Shown piece by piece: positions 8,472 through 19,025 of a stretch of 32,403 bases of DNA. Each line of letters opens with the position of its first letter. Positions within the stretch are counted from its first letter, which is position 1. A program made the position numbers and the translations under genes. Origin of the DNA: Hyphomicrobiales bacterium (lineage in GTDB: Bacteria > Pseudomonadota > Alphaproteobacteria > Rhizobiales > Xanthobacteraceae); the NCBI GenBank assembly GCA_026400425.1, contig JAPLPC010000482.1, positions 1 through 32,403 of the forward strand. Reading direction: 5' to 3'. A model generated the notes under the pieces. The model ran no database searches and was not told where the DNA came from. It saw only the letters and a list, made by a program, of their open reading frames with translations.

Positions 8472-8753
8472 TCAGCGCACGCGCGCCTGCGCCGTCCGCG
8501 GCATTGGGATTTCTGCTTTTAGCGCGGTCTGGCCCTGTGGCGTGATGCGATAGCGCGCCATGCTGCCCGGCGGGGACTCGATCCAGCCCTTCTGCACCAT
8601 ATTGGCCAATGTCTTCTGACCGGCCGGCAGCAGATGGGTGGCGGGGAGTTCGGCAACGCTGCAGAGCTTCTGCAACGCTGTGCGTTCGATGTAATGCGGG
8701 AGGTGGGAAGCGCGTGCGGGCATGGAGGTGATGCAACTGCGAGGTACGAGCAT
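8472..8753 (-). CDS. Hypothetical small protein, possible winged-helix-like
   Basis: 93 aa (or 83 aa from internal Met at 8723): LPAGQKTLANMVQKGWIESPPGSMARYRITPQGQTALKAEIP resembles a winged-helix wing segment. Confidence 0.5.
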   Translation of the reverse strand: MLVPRSCITSMPARASHLPHYIERTALQKLCSVAELPATHLLPAGQKTLANMVQKGWIESPPGSMARYRITPQGQTALKAEIPMPRTAQARVR

Positions 8754-8925
8754 ACAGATGGCCGCGCGATGGACGCAAAGCCGGTGGACTCAATCGTGCT
8801 CAACGCAGTCGAGTCCACTCCGTTCCCAACAAAAATGAAGCCGGCGTCGCTTGTTGTGAGTTGGCCTCAGCCGTTGGCTGATCACGGGCGCAGATCCAAT
8901 CGCAACCACGGCCATATCCCATAAA

Positions 8926-8953
8926 AAAATGGCCGGAACCGTCCGGCCATTTT
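8926..8953 (-). terminator. Rho-independent terminator of the DsbA-family gene (potentially bidirectional)
   Basis: AAAATGGCCGGA-ACCG-TCCGGCCATTTT flanked by A and T tracts. Confidence 0.85.
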
Positions 8954-8977
8954 CTACATCCCCGTTCGGCAGGCGCC

Positions 8978-9634
8978 TTAGCCCTTCAAGAGCGGCGTGA
9001 TCTTCTTTGAGAATTCTTCAAACGTCTGCTCGCCGCGCAGCATCTCGCCATTGATGAAGAAGGTCGGCGTCGAATTGACCTTAAGGACTTCGTTGGCGAA
9101 TTTCTGGTCGGCCGCGATCTTGTCGAGCAGCGCCTGATCCTTCAGGCACTCTTCGACCTGCTGCTGGCTGAGGCCGGCCTGCTTGCCGATGCGGGTCAGG
9201 GTTTCGGTGGTGTTCTTCATCACCCATTCGTTCTGCTGCTTGAACAGCATGTCGACCACGGCGAAATATTTGCCGGCATCGTCCTTGGCGATGCAGCGGG
9301 CCAGCATCGAGCCGGCAGCCGCCTTGATGTCGAGCGGGAATTCGCGGAACACGAAGCGGATCTTGTTAGTGTCGATGAATTCGGACTTGATCTTGGGAAA
9401 CACGGTTTCGGTGAAATTGGCGCAGTGCCCGCAGGTCATCGAGGCGAATTCCACCACGGTGACGGCCGCATCCTTCGGACCGAGCGCCATGTCCGGCAGC
9501 GACACCGGCTTGCTGACATCGGCCGCCGTCTGCGCCGATGCTTCGGAGATCAGCCGCAGCGGCGACAGACCGATGGCTGCAGCGGCGCCGGTCAAAGCGA
9601 GAGCAGCAGTAAATTGGCGGCGCGTGATGATCAA
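8978..9634 (-). CDS. DsbA-family thioredoxin-fold thiol:disulfide oxidoreductase, exported
   Basis: Signal region RRQFTAALALTGAAAAIGLSPL; active site CGHC in SMTCGHCANFTE; cis-Pro STPTFFINGE. TTG start at 9634 proposed behind a GGAG. Confidence 0.85.
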   Translation of the reverse strand: MIITRRQFTAALALTGAAAAIGLSPLRLISEASAQTAADVSKPVSLPDMALGPKDAAVTVVEFASMTCGHCANFTETVFPKIKSEFIDTNKIRFVFREFPLDIKAAAGSMLARCIAKDDAGKYFAVVDMLFKQQNEWVMKNTTETLTRIGKQAGLSQQQVEECLKDQALLDKIAADQKFANEVLKVNSTPTFFINGEMLRGEQTFEEFSKKITPLLKG

Positions 9635-9738
9635 AGGAGTGCTCCGAAGTGGCGGCGTGGCCGGATAAGTTCGCTTCGCTAACTTGAAACGCCAAATGTG
9701 GCAAGCGGATGCCGGAACCGCGGGCCCCCCGAAATCGC

Positions 9739-10239
9739 TCAACTTCGCTTGATCGCCGCGCCCAGGCGCGCCAGAGCTTCCTTCAGCGCGGCGTCCTCCA
9801 AGTCTGGCAAGGTCGCCGCGACCTGTGCCACCGCGGCGGGGTCGATCGGCTTGATCGTCCGCTTCGCCCGCGGTCGCGACAACGGCGCCTGGCGCAGCGC
9901 GATCTTGCCGACCGCGTTCCAGCCGAAGAAGCGGTTCACTTTCTCCAGGATGGTGTCCGACATGTGCTGGATCTCCAGCGCCATCGGGCCTTCGACGCGC
10001 AGAATGAGGGTCGCGCCTTGTTGCGGCTGGCCTTCCACCGGCCGCGGCCACTGGATCTTGAGCGGCTCAGAGAAATTGGCCACCTGGGTGCCGGCGATCT
10101 CGGCCCAGCGCGTCACCAGTTCGCGCGAGGCAAATCCCTGCTTGGCATAGGCGTCGGCGAACACGCCGCCCAGCAGCGCGGAGAGCGGTTTTGCGGAGAT
10201 CGGGCCGGGCTTGTTCATGAACGGGCGATTTGGATACAT
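9739..10239 (-). CDS. DUF721/DciA-family protein
   Basis: 166 aa; ALLGGVFADAYAKQGFASRELVTRWAEIAG...PLKIQWPR...LILRVEGPMALEIQHMSDTILEKVNRFFG. Confidence 0.8.
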   Translation of the reverse strand: MYPNRPFMNKPGPISAKPLSALLGGVFADAYAKQGFASRELVTRWAEIAGTQVANFSEPLKIQWPRPVEGQPQQGATLILRVEGPMALEIQHMSDTILEKVNRFFGWNAVGKIALRQAPLSRPRAKRTIKPIDPAAVAQVAATLPDLEDAALKEALARLGAAIKRS

Positions 10240-10245
10240 GTCGGC

Positions 10246-11370
10246 ATGAGCCTATCAGCCTCCGCCCGCGGACGAAAGAAAACCGACCCTGTCGAGCCCC
10301 GGGATAGCGGGGAAGCCGCTGCAGCGCGGCGACCCGCCCAGATCCTGGCCTGGTATGACCGGCATCGCCGCCGGTTGCCGTGGCGCGCTTTGCCGGGCGA
10401 GACGGCCGATCCCTATCGGGTCTGGCTCTCGGAAATCATGCTGCAGCAGACCACCGTTGCGGCGGTGGGGCCATATTTCATGAAGTTCCTGGCGCGCTGG
10501 CCGACGGTGAGCGATCTCGCGCGGGCCTCGCAGGACGACGTGCTGCGGATGTGGGCGGGGCTCGGCTATTATTCACGCGCGCGCAACCTGCATGCCTGTG
10601 CGGTGGCCGTGCTGCGCGACCATGGCGGGGTGTTTCCCGACACGGAAGCTGGCTTGCGCGCTTTGCCGGGCATCGGGCCGTATACGGCCTCGGCCATCGC
10701 TGCCATCGCGTTCGAGCGCCAATGCATGCCGGTGGATGGCAATATCGAACGCGTCACCGCGCGGCTCTATGCGGTCGAGGAAGCGCTGCCGAAATCGAAG
10801 CCGGCGATTGTGGCACTGGCGGCGACGCTGCTCGGCCCGTCACGCGCCGGCGACAGCGCCCAGGCCCTGATGGATCTCGGCGCGACCATCTGCACGCCGA
10901 AAAAGCCGGCCTGTGCGCTGTGCCCGGTCAACGACGATTGCGCCGCACAGGCCCGCGGCGATCAGGAGACGTTTCCGCGCAAGGCGCCGAAGAAGAGCGG
11001 AGCATTGCGGCGCGGTGCGGCCTTCGTGATCACGAGGGAGGGCGAGTTGCTGGTGCGCACGCGTGCCGAGAAAGGCCTGCTCGGCGGGATGACCGAAGTG
11101 CCGACCTCGGATTGGCTTGCCGGTCAGGATGATGCGGACGCGTTGGCGCAGGCGCCGGTGCTGAAGAGCGCGACGGCCTGGCATCGCAAATTCGGCACCG
11201 TCGCGCACGTCTTCACGCATTTCCCGTTGGAGCTCGTGGTTTATACCGCCTGCGTCGCTGCGCAAACGAAGGCGCCGAAGGGTATGCGCTGGGTGGCGAT
11301 TGCGACTCTGGACGGCGAAGCGCTGCCTAATGTGATGCGCAAGGTTATCGCTCACGGACTGGCGGATTAG
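10246..11370 (+). CDS. mutY: A/G-specific adenine glycosylase
   Basis: LAWYDRHRRRLPWR, SEIMLQQTTV, HhH LPGIGPYTASAI, Fe-S C-x6-C-x2-C-x5-C (CTPKKPACALCPVNDDC), C-terminal NUDIX-like domain. ATG at 10246; upstream extension rejected. Confidence 0.93.
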   Translation: MSLSASARGRKKTDPVEPRDSGEAAAARRPAQILAWYDRHRRRLPWRALPGETADPYRVWLSEIMLQQTTVAAVGPYFMKFLARWPTVSDLARASQDDVLRMWAGLGYYSRARNLHACAVAVLRDHGGVFPDTEAGLRALPGIGPYTASAIAAIAFERQCMPVDGNIERVTARLYAVEEALPKSKPAIVALAATLLGPSRAGDSAQALMDLGATICTPKKPACALCPVNDDCAAQARGDQETFPRKAPKKSGALRRGAAFVITREGELLVRTRAEKGLLGGMTEVPTSDWLAGQDDADALAQAPVLKSATAWHRKFGTVAHVFTHFPLELVVYTACVAAQTKAPKGMRWVAIATLDGEALPNVMRKVIAHGLAD

Positions 11371-13115
11371 GCTGCGCGGGCGCCGTGTTCGCTGCTGGCA
11401 GGCATCAGGACGCAACAGTTGCGGCCGGTGTTCTTGGCGACATAGAGCCCCTGATCGGCGCGTTCGATCATATCCTGCACGTCGCGGTCGCGGTCGGAGA
11501 CCAGCGATATGCCAACCGAAACGGTGGCCGCCAGGAGGGTCTTGCCTTCACCGATGACAGCGCGCTCGACGGCGTGGCGGATCCTGTCGCCGAGCGCGAG
11601 CGCGGTCTGCTCATCGGCCTCGCGCAGCAGCACCACGAACTCCTCGCCACCGAAGCGGGCTGCGCGGTCGGTGCTCTTGATGTTGCTCTGGATCACCTCG
11701 GCGATTTTCTTGATGGCGATATCGCCGATGGAATGACCATGCGTATCGTTGATTTTCTTGAAGTGATCGATGTCGATCATCAACGTCGCGAGGCTGCGCT
11801 TGTAGCGCAACGCGAATTCCATCGCGTCATTCGCGGCGACGACGAACGAGCGACGGTTCATCAGCCCGGTCAGGTAATCGGTATCCGCGAGCTGCCGCAG
11901 CCTGCTGAGGTCATCCTTGAGCTGCAGCGCATTCTCGGTGGCGCGCAATTCGGCTTCCTTGGTGCGCTCCTCCGCGAATCCGATGCGGCGAAGCAGGGAG
12001 CGTAGCGCCTGGGTTAACTGCACGACTTCCAGCGATCCCCGCTGCCGTTGCAGCATGGTGGGACCAGACGTCCGACCGATACGATTGGCTTCCAGCGTGA
12101 TGTCGTGGATCGGCGAAGATATTCGCCTGGCGATCAGGAAAGCGATGAAGACGCCCAACAGCCCGACGGCGGCACCGATGAGAAGGATGTTCTTTGCCGT
12201 ATGAAAGGCTGCAGCAAGTGCGATGTCGGCAGGCTGGCTCGCGGTGATGATCCAGTTCAGGCCCTGGTATTCGCGATGACCGCGGCTGACATAATAGGCA
12301 GTCAGCATGTCGCGGTCGCCGACCTTTTCGAAGGTCGTACCGGCGCGATTCTGCAGAATGACTGCTAGGCGCCGGTCGTCGAAGCGCTTGGTGTTGACGC
12401 CGTCGCCGGTCAACACGACTCCCTGTTTCGACATCACCATCAAGCGGGTGTCAGTGCCGCCGTCATTGGCCTCTGAACTGGCGATGATATTGCGCGCCCA
12501 ATCCCAATCGAGATGGGCGCCGAGCACGCCGAGCAATGTGCCGTTCGCGTTGCGAACCGGGAGGGCAATATCGACGAAGCGATGCGGCTCGCCGTCGGCA
12601 CGCTTGGCAAGAAGGGAAGCGAGCAAAGCTGCTTCATGGACGTCGCCGACATTGGAGTCGTGAAGTCCGGTGCGAAACCAGGGGCGCTGCGCAACCGATT
12701 TACCTTCGAGCATGCCCATCGTGGATGCCACAACGGTGCCGTCGGGATTGGCAAAGCCGATCCACGCGAAGTCGCTGAAGGAGCTCTGCAACTGTTCCAG
12801 GGCTGTGCGAAGCCCGGCATGGTCGCCCTGCCAGAGGCCCTGCAACAGTTCCAGTTTCGAAAATAGATGCACTTCCCGCTGCCGGGTCGCCATATAGCGA
12901 TCAAGACGTTCAGCGGTGATCGAGGCGGTCGCTGCGAGGCGGATGTTGATCAGTTCGGACGTGTGGCGATAGGCGATCGACGCCGCACCTGCGGCCAGTG
13001 CGCCGACCAACACCACGATCATCACGGCAAAAGCGATCGTGATATGTGACCGAACCGTCAGGCGATCTTCAATCGCGCGGACGCGCTCGGCAATCTTGTT
13101 GATCAGGTGACGCAT
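11367..13115 (-). CDS. Cache-type sensor membrane diguanylate cyclase (GGDEF)
   Basis: Two TM segments around a dCache-like ectodomain, HAMP-like linker, GGDEF domain with RFGGEEFVVLL active site. Confidence 0.9.
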   Translation of the reverse strand: MRHLINKIAERVRAIEDRLTVRSHITIAFAVMIVVLVGALAAGAASIAYRHTSELINIRLAATASITAERLDRYMATRQREVHLFSKLELLQGLWQGDHAGLRTALEQLQSSFSDFAWIGFANPDGTVVASTMGMLEGKSVAQRPWFRTGLHDSNVGDVHEAALLASLLAKRADGEPHRFVDIALPVRNANGTLLGVLGAHLDWDWARNIIASSEANDGGTDTRLMVMSKQGVVLTGDGVNTKRFDDRRLAVILQNRAGTTFEKVGDRDMLTAYYVSRGHREYQGLNWIITASQPADIALAAAFHTAKNILLIGAAVGLLGVFIAFLIARRISSPIHDITLEANRIGRTSGPTMLQRQRGSLEVVQLTQALRSLLRRIGFAEERTKEAELRATENALQLKDDLSRLRQLADTDYLTGLMNRRSFVVAANDAMEFALRYKRSLATLMIDIDHFKKINDTHGHSIGDIAIKKIAEVIQSNIKSTDRAARFGGEEFVVLLREADEQTALALGDRIRHAVERAVIGEGKTLLAATVSVGISLVSDRDRDVQDMIERADQGLYVAKNTGRNCCVLMPASSEHGARAA

Positions 13116-13254
13116 GAACAGGCCTTGCACTAACGAATGTTAGACACCTGACATAGGTCAATTGGGCAATTCCTAACGCTGGCAGACCGACGTCGCACAT
13201 GTTGAACCATTGATGAATCGAAATGATTCAATACGATCGATCTCGCCAGCCGCT

Positions 13255-14544
13255 TTACCCCGCATTTGACAGGAGCGAGAGCGGCGGAACCGGCACGATC
13301 GGCGGCTTTGCGTTAAGGCCTTCGACCTGAAACCCGGCAACACGCTTGTAATTGGCCGCGATCGTCTCGAGTTCCTGCTGTGACAGCACGTCGGTGACGA
13401 CGCCATAACCATTCGGCGCGCGTTCCTCGACGATCTGCATCACCTGTTCCGGCCCGTTTTTGCGATTGAGCATGACAAGATCTGTGGTGGCCGGACGGCG
13501 TTCGGCTTCGAAGGCCTCCAGCGCCGCCGGGACTTCGCCCTGGGCGAGAATTTCGCGCGTCAGCACGCGGGCGTCGAGAATGGCCTGCGAGGCGCCGTTC
13601 GACCCGATCGGGTACATCGGATGCGCGGCATCGCCCATCAGCGTGACGCGGCCGAAGGTCCAGCGGTCGACCGGATCGCGATCCACCAGCGGATATTCGT
13701 AGGCATGCGCGCAGTTGCGGATCAGGCCGGGCACGTCGAGCCAGTCGAATGTCCAATTCTCGAACCACGGCAGGAATTCGTCGAGCTTGGCCGATCGGTT
13801 ATAGTCCTCGCGGCGCCACTGATAGGTCGGCGGCATATGTCGCTCGGCGATCCAGTTGATGTCGTAATTGCCGTCGGCATCCGGTGAGCGCGAGATCGGG
13901 TAGCAGACGAATTTCAGCACCTCATGACCGGCCATGATCATGGTACGGCCGCTGAGGAACGGTTTGCTCCGGGTGACGCCGCGCCAAAGGATGCGGCCGT
14001 TCCAGATCGGGGCGCCTTCCTGAGGATAGAGCTTTTGCCGGATCGCCGAGTGGATGCCATCGGCCGCGATCAAGAGCGTTCCATCATAGCTGCCGGCCGG
14101 CGCGCCGGTGGCGCGGTCGATGAAATCGGCGCGGATGCCGTCGGCTGACTCGGCCCAGTCGCTCAAATGATGGCTGGTCAGAATATTGTCGGCGCCGAGC
14201 CGCTCGATGGCGGTGTCCAGCAGGATCTGATGCAGCGCGCCGCGGTGGATCGAGAATTGCGGCCAACGATAGCCGGCCTCGATGCCGCGCGGCTCGCTCC
14301 AGATCGGCTTGCCGCTCTTGGAGAAATAAGCCAGTTCGCGGGTGCGCACGCCGGTGGCGTCGAGTTTGTCGAGGAGGCCGAGTTCGAGCAGTTCACGCAC
14401 CGCGTGGGGCAGCACATTGATGCCGACACCAAGCGGCTTCAGCGCCGGCACGCTTTCGAAAACGCGGCACGGAATGCCAATCTGATGCAGGCTGAGCGCG
14501 AGCGTCAGGCCGCCGATGCCTCCGCCGACGATGAGAACGGTCAT
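13255..14544 (-). CDS. FAD-dependent aromatic-ring monooxygenase family protein
   Basis: MTVLIVGGGIGGLTLALSLHQIGI (GxGxxG), GRVTLMGDAAHPMYPIGSNGASQAILDA (GD motif); start at 14544. Confidence 0.87.
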   Translation of the reverse strand: MTVLIVGGGIGGLTLALSLHQIGIPCRVFESVPALKPLGVGINVLPHAVRELLELGLLDKLDATGVRTRELAYFSKSGKPIWSEPRGIEAGYRWPQFSIHRGALHQILLDTAIERLGADNILTSHHLSDWAESADGIRADFIDRATGAPAGSYDGTLLIAADGIHSAIRQKLYPQEGAPIWNGRILWRGVTRSKPFLSGRTMIMAGHEVLKFVCYPISRSPDADGNYDINWIAERHMPPTYQWRREDYNRSAKLDEFLPWFENWTFDWLDVPGLIRNCAHAYEYPLVDRDPVDRWTFGRVTLMGDAAHPMYPIGSNGASQAILDARVLTREILAQGEVPAALEAFEAERRPATTDLVMLNRKNGPEQVMQIVEERAPNGYGVVTDVLSQQELETIAANYKRVAGFQVEGLNAKPPIVPVPPLSLLSNAG

Positions 14545-14746
14545 GGTGTGCCTCCCCCTCTTATTGATCGAGGTCATGGCACGGGACGGCTCATCGGAGC
14601 AATAGATATGCCCGCCGCGGCTGGCCGCGCAGCGGCTGGTCGGGCCACGGCATGGTGGACCGAACCTTAATGCAAAATTCAACGGCTTTCCTCTAATACC
14701 GTCGTCTATCCAATCCAGATGACCTCGATCACCATCAGGGGCAAAG

Positions 14747-15283
14747 ATGTCCGAGACGATCAAACCAACAGGGCGGGAGATCTTTTTTCCCGCGTCCGAA
14801 CTCATCGTATCCAAGACGGATCTCAAGGGTCGTATGACCTATGTGAACCGGCTGTTCTGCAAGATGGCGGGCTACAGCGAGAGCGAGTTGATTGGCGAGC
14901 CGCATAGTCTCATCCGTCATCCCGACATGCCGCGCAGTGTATTCAAGCTGCTGTGGGACACCATCGAGGCGAGGCGGGAGATCTTCGCTTACGTGAAGAA
15001 CATGACGCGCACGGGCGATCATTACTGGGTGTTCGCGCATGTGACGCCATCCTACGACCTGCAGGGCAAGCTGGCCGGCTATCATTCCAATCGCCGCGTA
15101 CCGCCTCCGGATCTCGTCAAGAACACCATCGCGCCGCTTTATGCCGACGTGCTGGCTATCGAGAAGCGCCAGGTCAACGGCAAGGACGCCTTGGCCGCCG
15201 GCTACGCTGCGCTCTCCGACTTCATCGCATCCCAGAAAGCAAGCTATGACGAACTTATGTTTTCTCTCAAGAGCGCAGCTTAG
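14747..15283 (+). CDS. PAS-domain sensor (Aer/CetB-like)
   Basis: [55 protein letters not shown]...[12 protein letters not shown] is an Aer-type PAS. Confidence 0.87.
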   Translation: MSETIKPTGREIFFPASELIVSKTDLKGRMTYVNRLFCKMAGYSESELIGEPHSLIRHPDMPRSVFKLLWDTIEARREIFAYVKNMTRTGDHYWVFAHVTPSYDLQGKLAGYHSNRRVPPPDLVKNTIAPLYADVLAIEKRQVNGKDALAAGYAALSDFIASQKASYDELMFSLKSAA

Positions 15284-16523
15284 CACGCTGCTGGTGATCG
15301 CCGGCCTGGTGCTGGGGGTGGTGCTGCAATGGGCCGGTCTCCCCACCGCGGCCTTGGTCGCGCATGGCGTCGCATTGGCGGCGGCCGTATTCGCCCTGCT
15401 GCTGATCGGCAAGACCGCGCGCCTGATCGAGCGCGCCCGTGTCGTTTGCCAGCGCATCGCGCAAGGCGATTTCGAGGCGCGCATCCTCGATATCCCGGTG
15501 AACGGCGTCACCGGCGAACTGCTGCATGGCATCAATGACATGATCGACGGCTGCGACGCCTTCGTGCGTGAGGCCACCGCCGCCATGAGTGCCCTCCACA
15601 ACAACAAATATTATCGCCGCATCATGCTCGGCGGCCTGCATGGCGGCCTGTTGCACGGCGCCAAGGCGATGAATGCGGCGACCGACCAGATCGCTGATCG
15701 AATCGTGGATTTCGAGAGGCAGACCGCGGAGCTCGAAACCGCGGTGGGCGGCATCGTCTCCGCACTCGACACCGGTGCGGCGGAGATGAACGGCACCGCA
15801 GGAAATCTGCGCACCGGCGCGTCCGCGACGTTATCGCGCGTCACTTCGGTCGCAGCGGCGGCAGAACAGGCGGCGGCCAACATGCAGTCGGTGGCTTCCG
15901 CCACGGCGCGATTGTCGTCGAGCGCCAGTGAAGTCGGCGCCGATGTCGACCGCTCGGCTGCGATCGCCGTCCGTGCGGTCGAACGTGTCGCCGATGCGGC
16001 CAGCAATGTCGATGTGCTGCGCCGGGTGGCGGCGCGCATCAGCGAGGTTGTCATCTCGATCAACGCCATTGCCAGCCAGACCAATCTGCTGGCACTGAAC
16101 GCAACGATCGAAGCGGCGCGCGCCGGCGATGCCGGTCGCGGCTTTGCCGTGGTGGCGCATGAAGTGAAAGCACTGGCGACGCAGACGGCCAATTTCACCG
16201 CCGAGATCGAACAGGAAATCGGCCAGGTGCAAGCGGCGACTGACAAGGTCAGCGAGTCCATCAGCGAGATCGGCACCGTGATCGCCGAGGTCAACGAGAT
16301 CACCGGCAAGGTCGCCGATGCGTCGGCCGCGCAGTCATCCGCGACGGCGGATATTTCGCGCAATATCGACGAAGCATTTGCCGTCGTGCGCGAGATTTCG
16401 GCCAATATTCAATCGCTGGCCGAGACTGCCCAGAACAACGAACAGCTCGCGGCTTCGACCATGGTGGCCTCGGACGACCTGTCATCGCAATCGGGGCTGC
16501 TGACCCACAAGATGCGCGGCTAG
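15246..16523 (+). CDS. Methyl-accepting chemotaxis protein, cytoplasmic sensing type
   Basis: Two closely spaced TM helices, HAMP-like region, MCP tip [35 protein letters not shown]; overlaps the PAS ORF by 38 nt in +1 frame. Confidence 0.88.
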   Translation: MTNLCFLSRAQLSTLLVIAGLVLGVVLQWAGLPTAALVAHGVALAAAVFALLLIGKTARLIERARVVCQRIAQGDFEARILDIPVNGVTGELLHGINDMIDGCDAFVREATAAMSALHNNKYYRRIMLGGLHGGLLHGAKAMNAATDQIADRIVDFERQTAELETAVGGIVSALDTGAAEMNGTAGNLRTGASATLSRVTSVAAAAEQAAANMQSVASATARLSSSASEVGADVDRSAAIAVRAVERVADAASNVDVLRRVAARISEVVISINAIASQTNLLALNATIEAARAGDAGRGFAVVAHEVKALATQTANFTAEIEQEIGQVQAATDKVSESISEIGTVIAEVNEITGKVADASAAQSSATADISRNIDEAFAVVREISANIQSLAETAQNNEQLAASTMVASDDLSSQSGLLTHKMRG

Positions 16524-16598
16524 CTCGGCGACGCACGTGACAGCCTGGTGCGTCAGGCGGGGACTGGATAGCGGCGGCCACTCGCGGCAACAGCAAGC

Positions 16599-16627
16599 AA
16601 AGCCGGCGCCGGATAGGCGCCGGCTTT
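16599..16627 (+). terminator. Terminator of MCP gene
   Basis: AAAGCCGGCGCC-GGATA-GGCGCCGGCTTT followed by GTCGTTTT. Confidence 0.8.
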
Positions 16628-16668
16628 GTCGTTTTGGTGACGCGGCTTTGCTCGTGCGTCACAAAAAA

Positions 16669-16692
16669 AAGCCGGGCAATGAGGCCCGGCTT
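16669..16692 (-). terminator. Terminator of ccrM
   Basis: AAGCCGGGC-AATGAG-GCCCGGCTT, T tract on minus strand (A8 on plus at 16663-16670). Confidence 0.8.
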
Positions 16693-16716
16693 CTCGTCAG
16701 ATCGGTGAGCGAAAAT

Positions 16717-17961
<1,245 letters not shown>

Positions 17962-17988
17962 TCGCTAGGCAAGTTTTGCCCGGCGGGC

Positions 17989-18003
17989 TAATGATTATCA
18001 TTA
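17989..18003. promoter_or_regulatory. Fur-box-like palindrome
   Basis: TAATGATTATCATTA; matches the core of the classical Fur consensus GATAATGATAATCATTATC at 14 of 15 positions. Confidence 0.5.
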
Positions 18004-18096
18004 ACGCGATGGAAAGATTGCGCTCTATCTGCGTTGTGTTGCGCCGGTTGTGCGCCATCGGCTGCACAGCGCGCATTGAATTGAAGGAATGGCCCG

Positions 18097-19023
18097 ATGC
18101 GTTACGATGATTTCCGTCGCAGCGACAATATCGACGACCGTCGCGACGATAGCGGCGGGGGCGGCGGCGGATTCGGTATTCCCGGCGGCGGTGGCGGTCT
18201 TGGCATCGGTACGGTGCTGGTGCTCGGCCTGGTCGGCTGGGCGCTGGGCATCGACCCCCGTGTTTTGATCAGCGGTGCGGAAATTTTCACCGGCGGCCAG
18301 CAGGCGCCGACGTACCAAACTGACCGCCGATCGGCGCCGAGCAAGTCGGGCCCGCCGACCGATGAAATGGGCAGCATGATCTCCGGTGTGCTCGGCGAAA
18401 TCGACGATCGTTGGAGCGAAATATTTCGCGAAAGCGGGCAGACCTATAAGGGTCCGCAGATCGTGCTGTTTCGCAACGCCACCAATGGCGGCCGCTGCGG
18501 CCAGGCACAGTCGGCGATGGGACCGTTTTATTGCCCGCCGGACAAGAAGATCTATCTCGACACCAGCTTTTTCCGCCAGGTCGAAACCAAGTTTCGCGGC
18601 TGCTCGGGCAATGCCTGCAAATTCACCACCGCCTATATCATCGCGCATGAAGCCGGCCATCACGTGCAGAATTTGCTCGGAATCATCCCGCGCGTGACGC
18701 AGGCGCAGGAGCGCGCGGGCAGCAAGGCGGAAGCAAATAATCTCCAGGTGCGCGTCGAATTGCAGGCGGACTGCCTGTCGGGCGTCTGGGTCAATCGTGA
18801 GGAGAAGAAGCGGCCGGGCTTCTTAGAGCAGGGCGATATCGATGCCGCCCTGCAGACCGCGGCCGCGATCGGCGACGACACGCTGCAGCGTCAGGCGCAG
18901 GGCCGTGTGGTGCCGGATTCTTTCACCCACGGCTCGGCCGCGCAGCGCAAGCGCTGGTTCATGGTCGGCTATCAACAAGGCACGATCCAGGCGTGCAACA
19001 CGTTTGGGACGGATCGGCTGTAG
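18097..19023 (+). CDS. Neutral zinc metallopeptidase (YpfJ family)
   Basis: MRYDDFRRSDNIDDRRDDSGGGGGGFG...GIGTVLVLGLVGWALGIDP; AHEAGHHVQN zinc motif; C-terminal QRKRWFMVGYQQG. Confidence 0.92.
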   Translation: MRYDDFRRSDNIDDRRDDSGGGGGGFGIPGGGGGLGIGTVLVLGLVGWALGIDPRVLISGAEIFTGGQQAPTYQTDRRSAPSKSGPPTDEMGSMISGVLGEIDDRWSEIFRESGQTYKGPQIVLFRNATNGGRCGQAQSAMGPFYCPPDKKIYLDTSFFRQVETKFRGCSGNACKFTTAYIIAHEAGHHVQNLLGIIPRVTQAQERAGSKAEANNLQVRVELQADCLSGVWVNREEKKRPGFLEQGDIDAALQTAAAIGDDTLQRQAQGRVVPDSFTHGSAAQRKRWFMVGYQQGTIQACNTFGTDRL

Positions 19024-19025
19024 CC

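Noticed and set aside
9709-10245. N-terminal extension of the mutY ORF
   Set aside because: Antisense to the DUF721/DciA gene; the MutY domain begins just after ATG 10246.
14545-14826. N-terminal extension of the FAD monooxygenase ORF
   Set aside because: The FAD-binding GxGxxG begins directly at MTVLIVGGGIGG (14544); extension overlaps the divergent PAS gene start.
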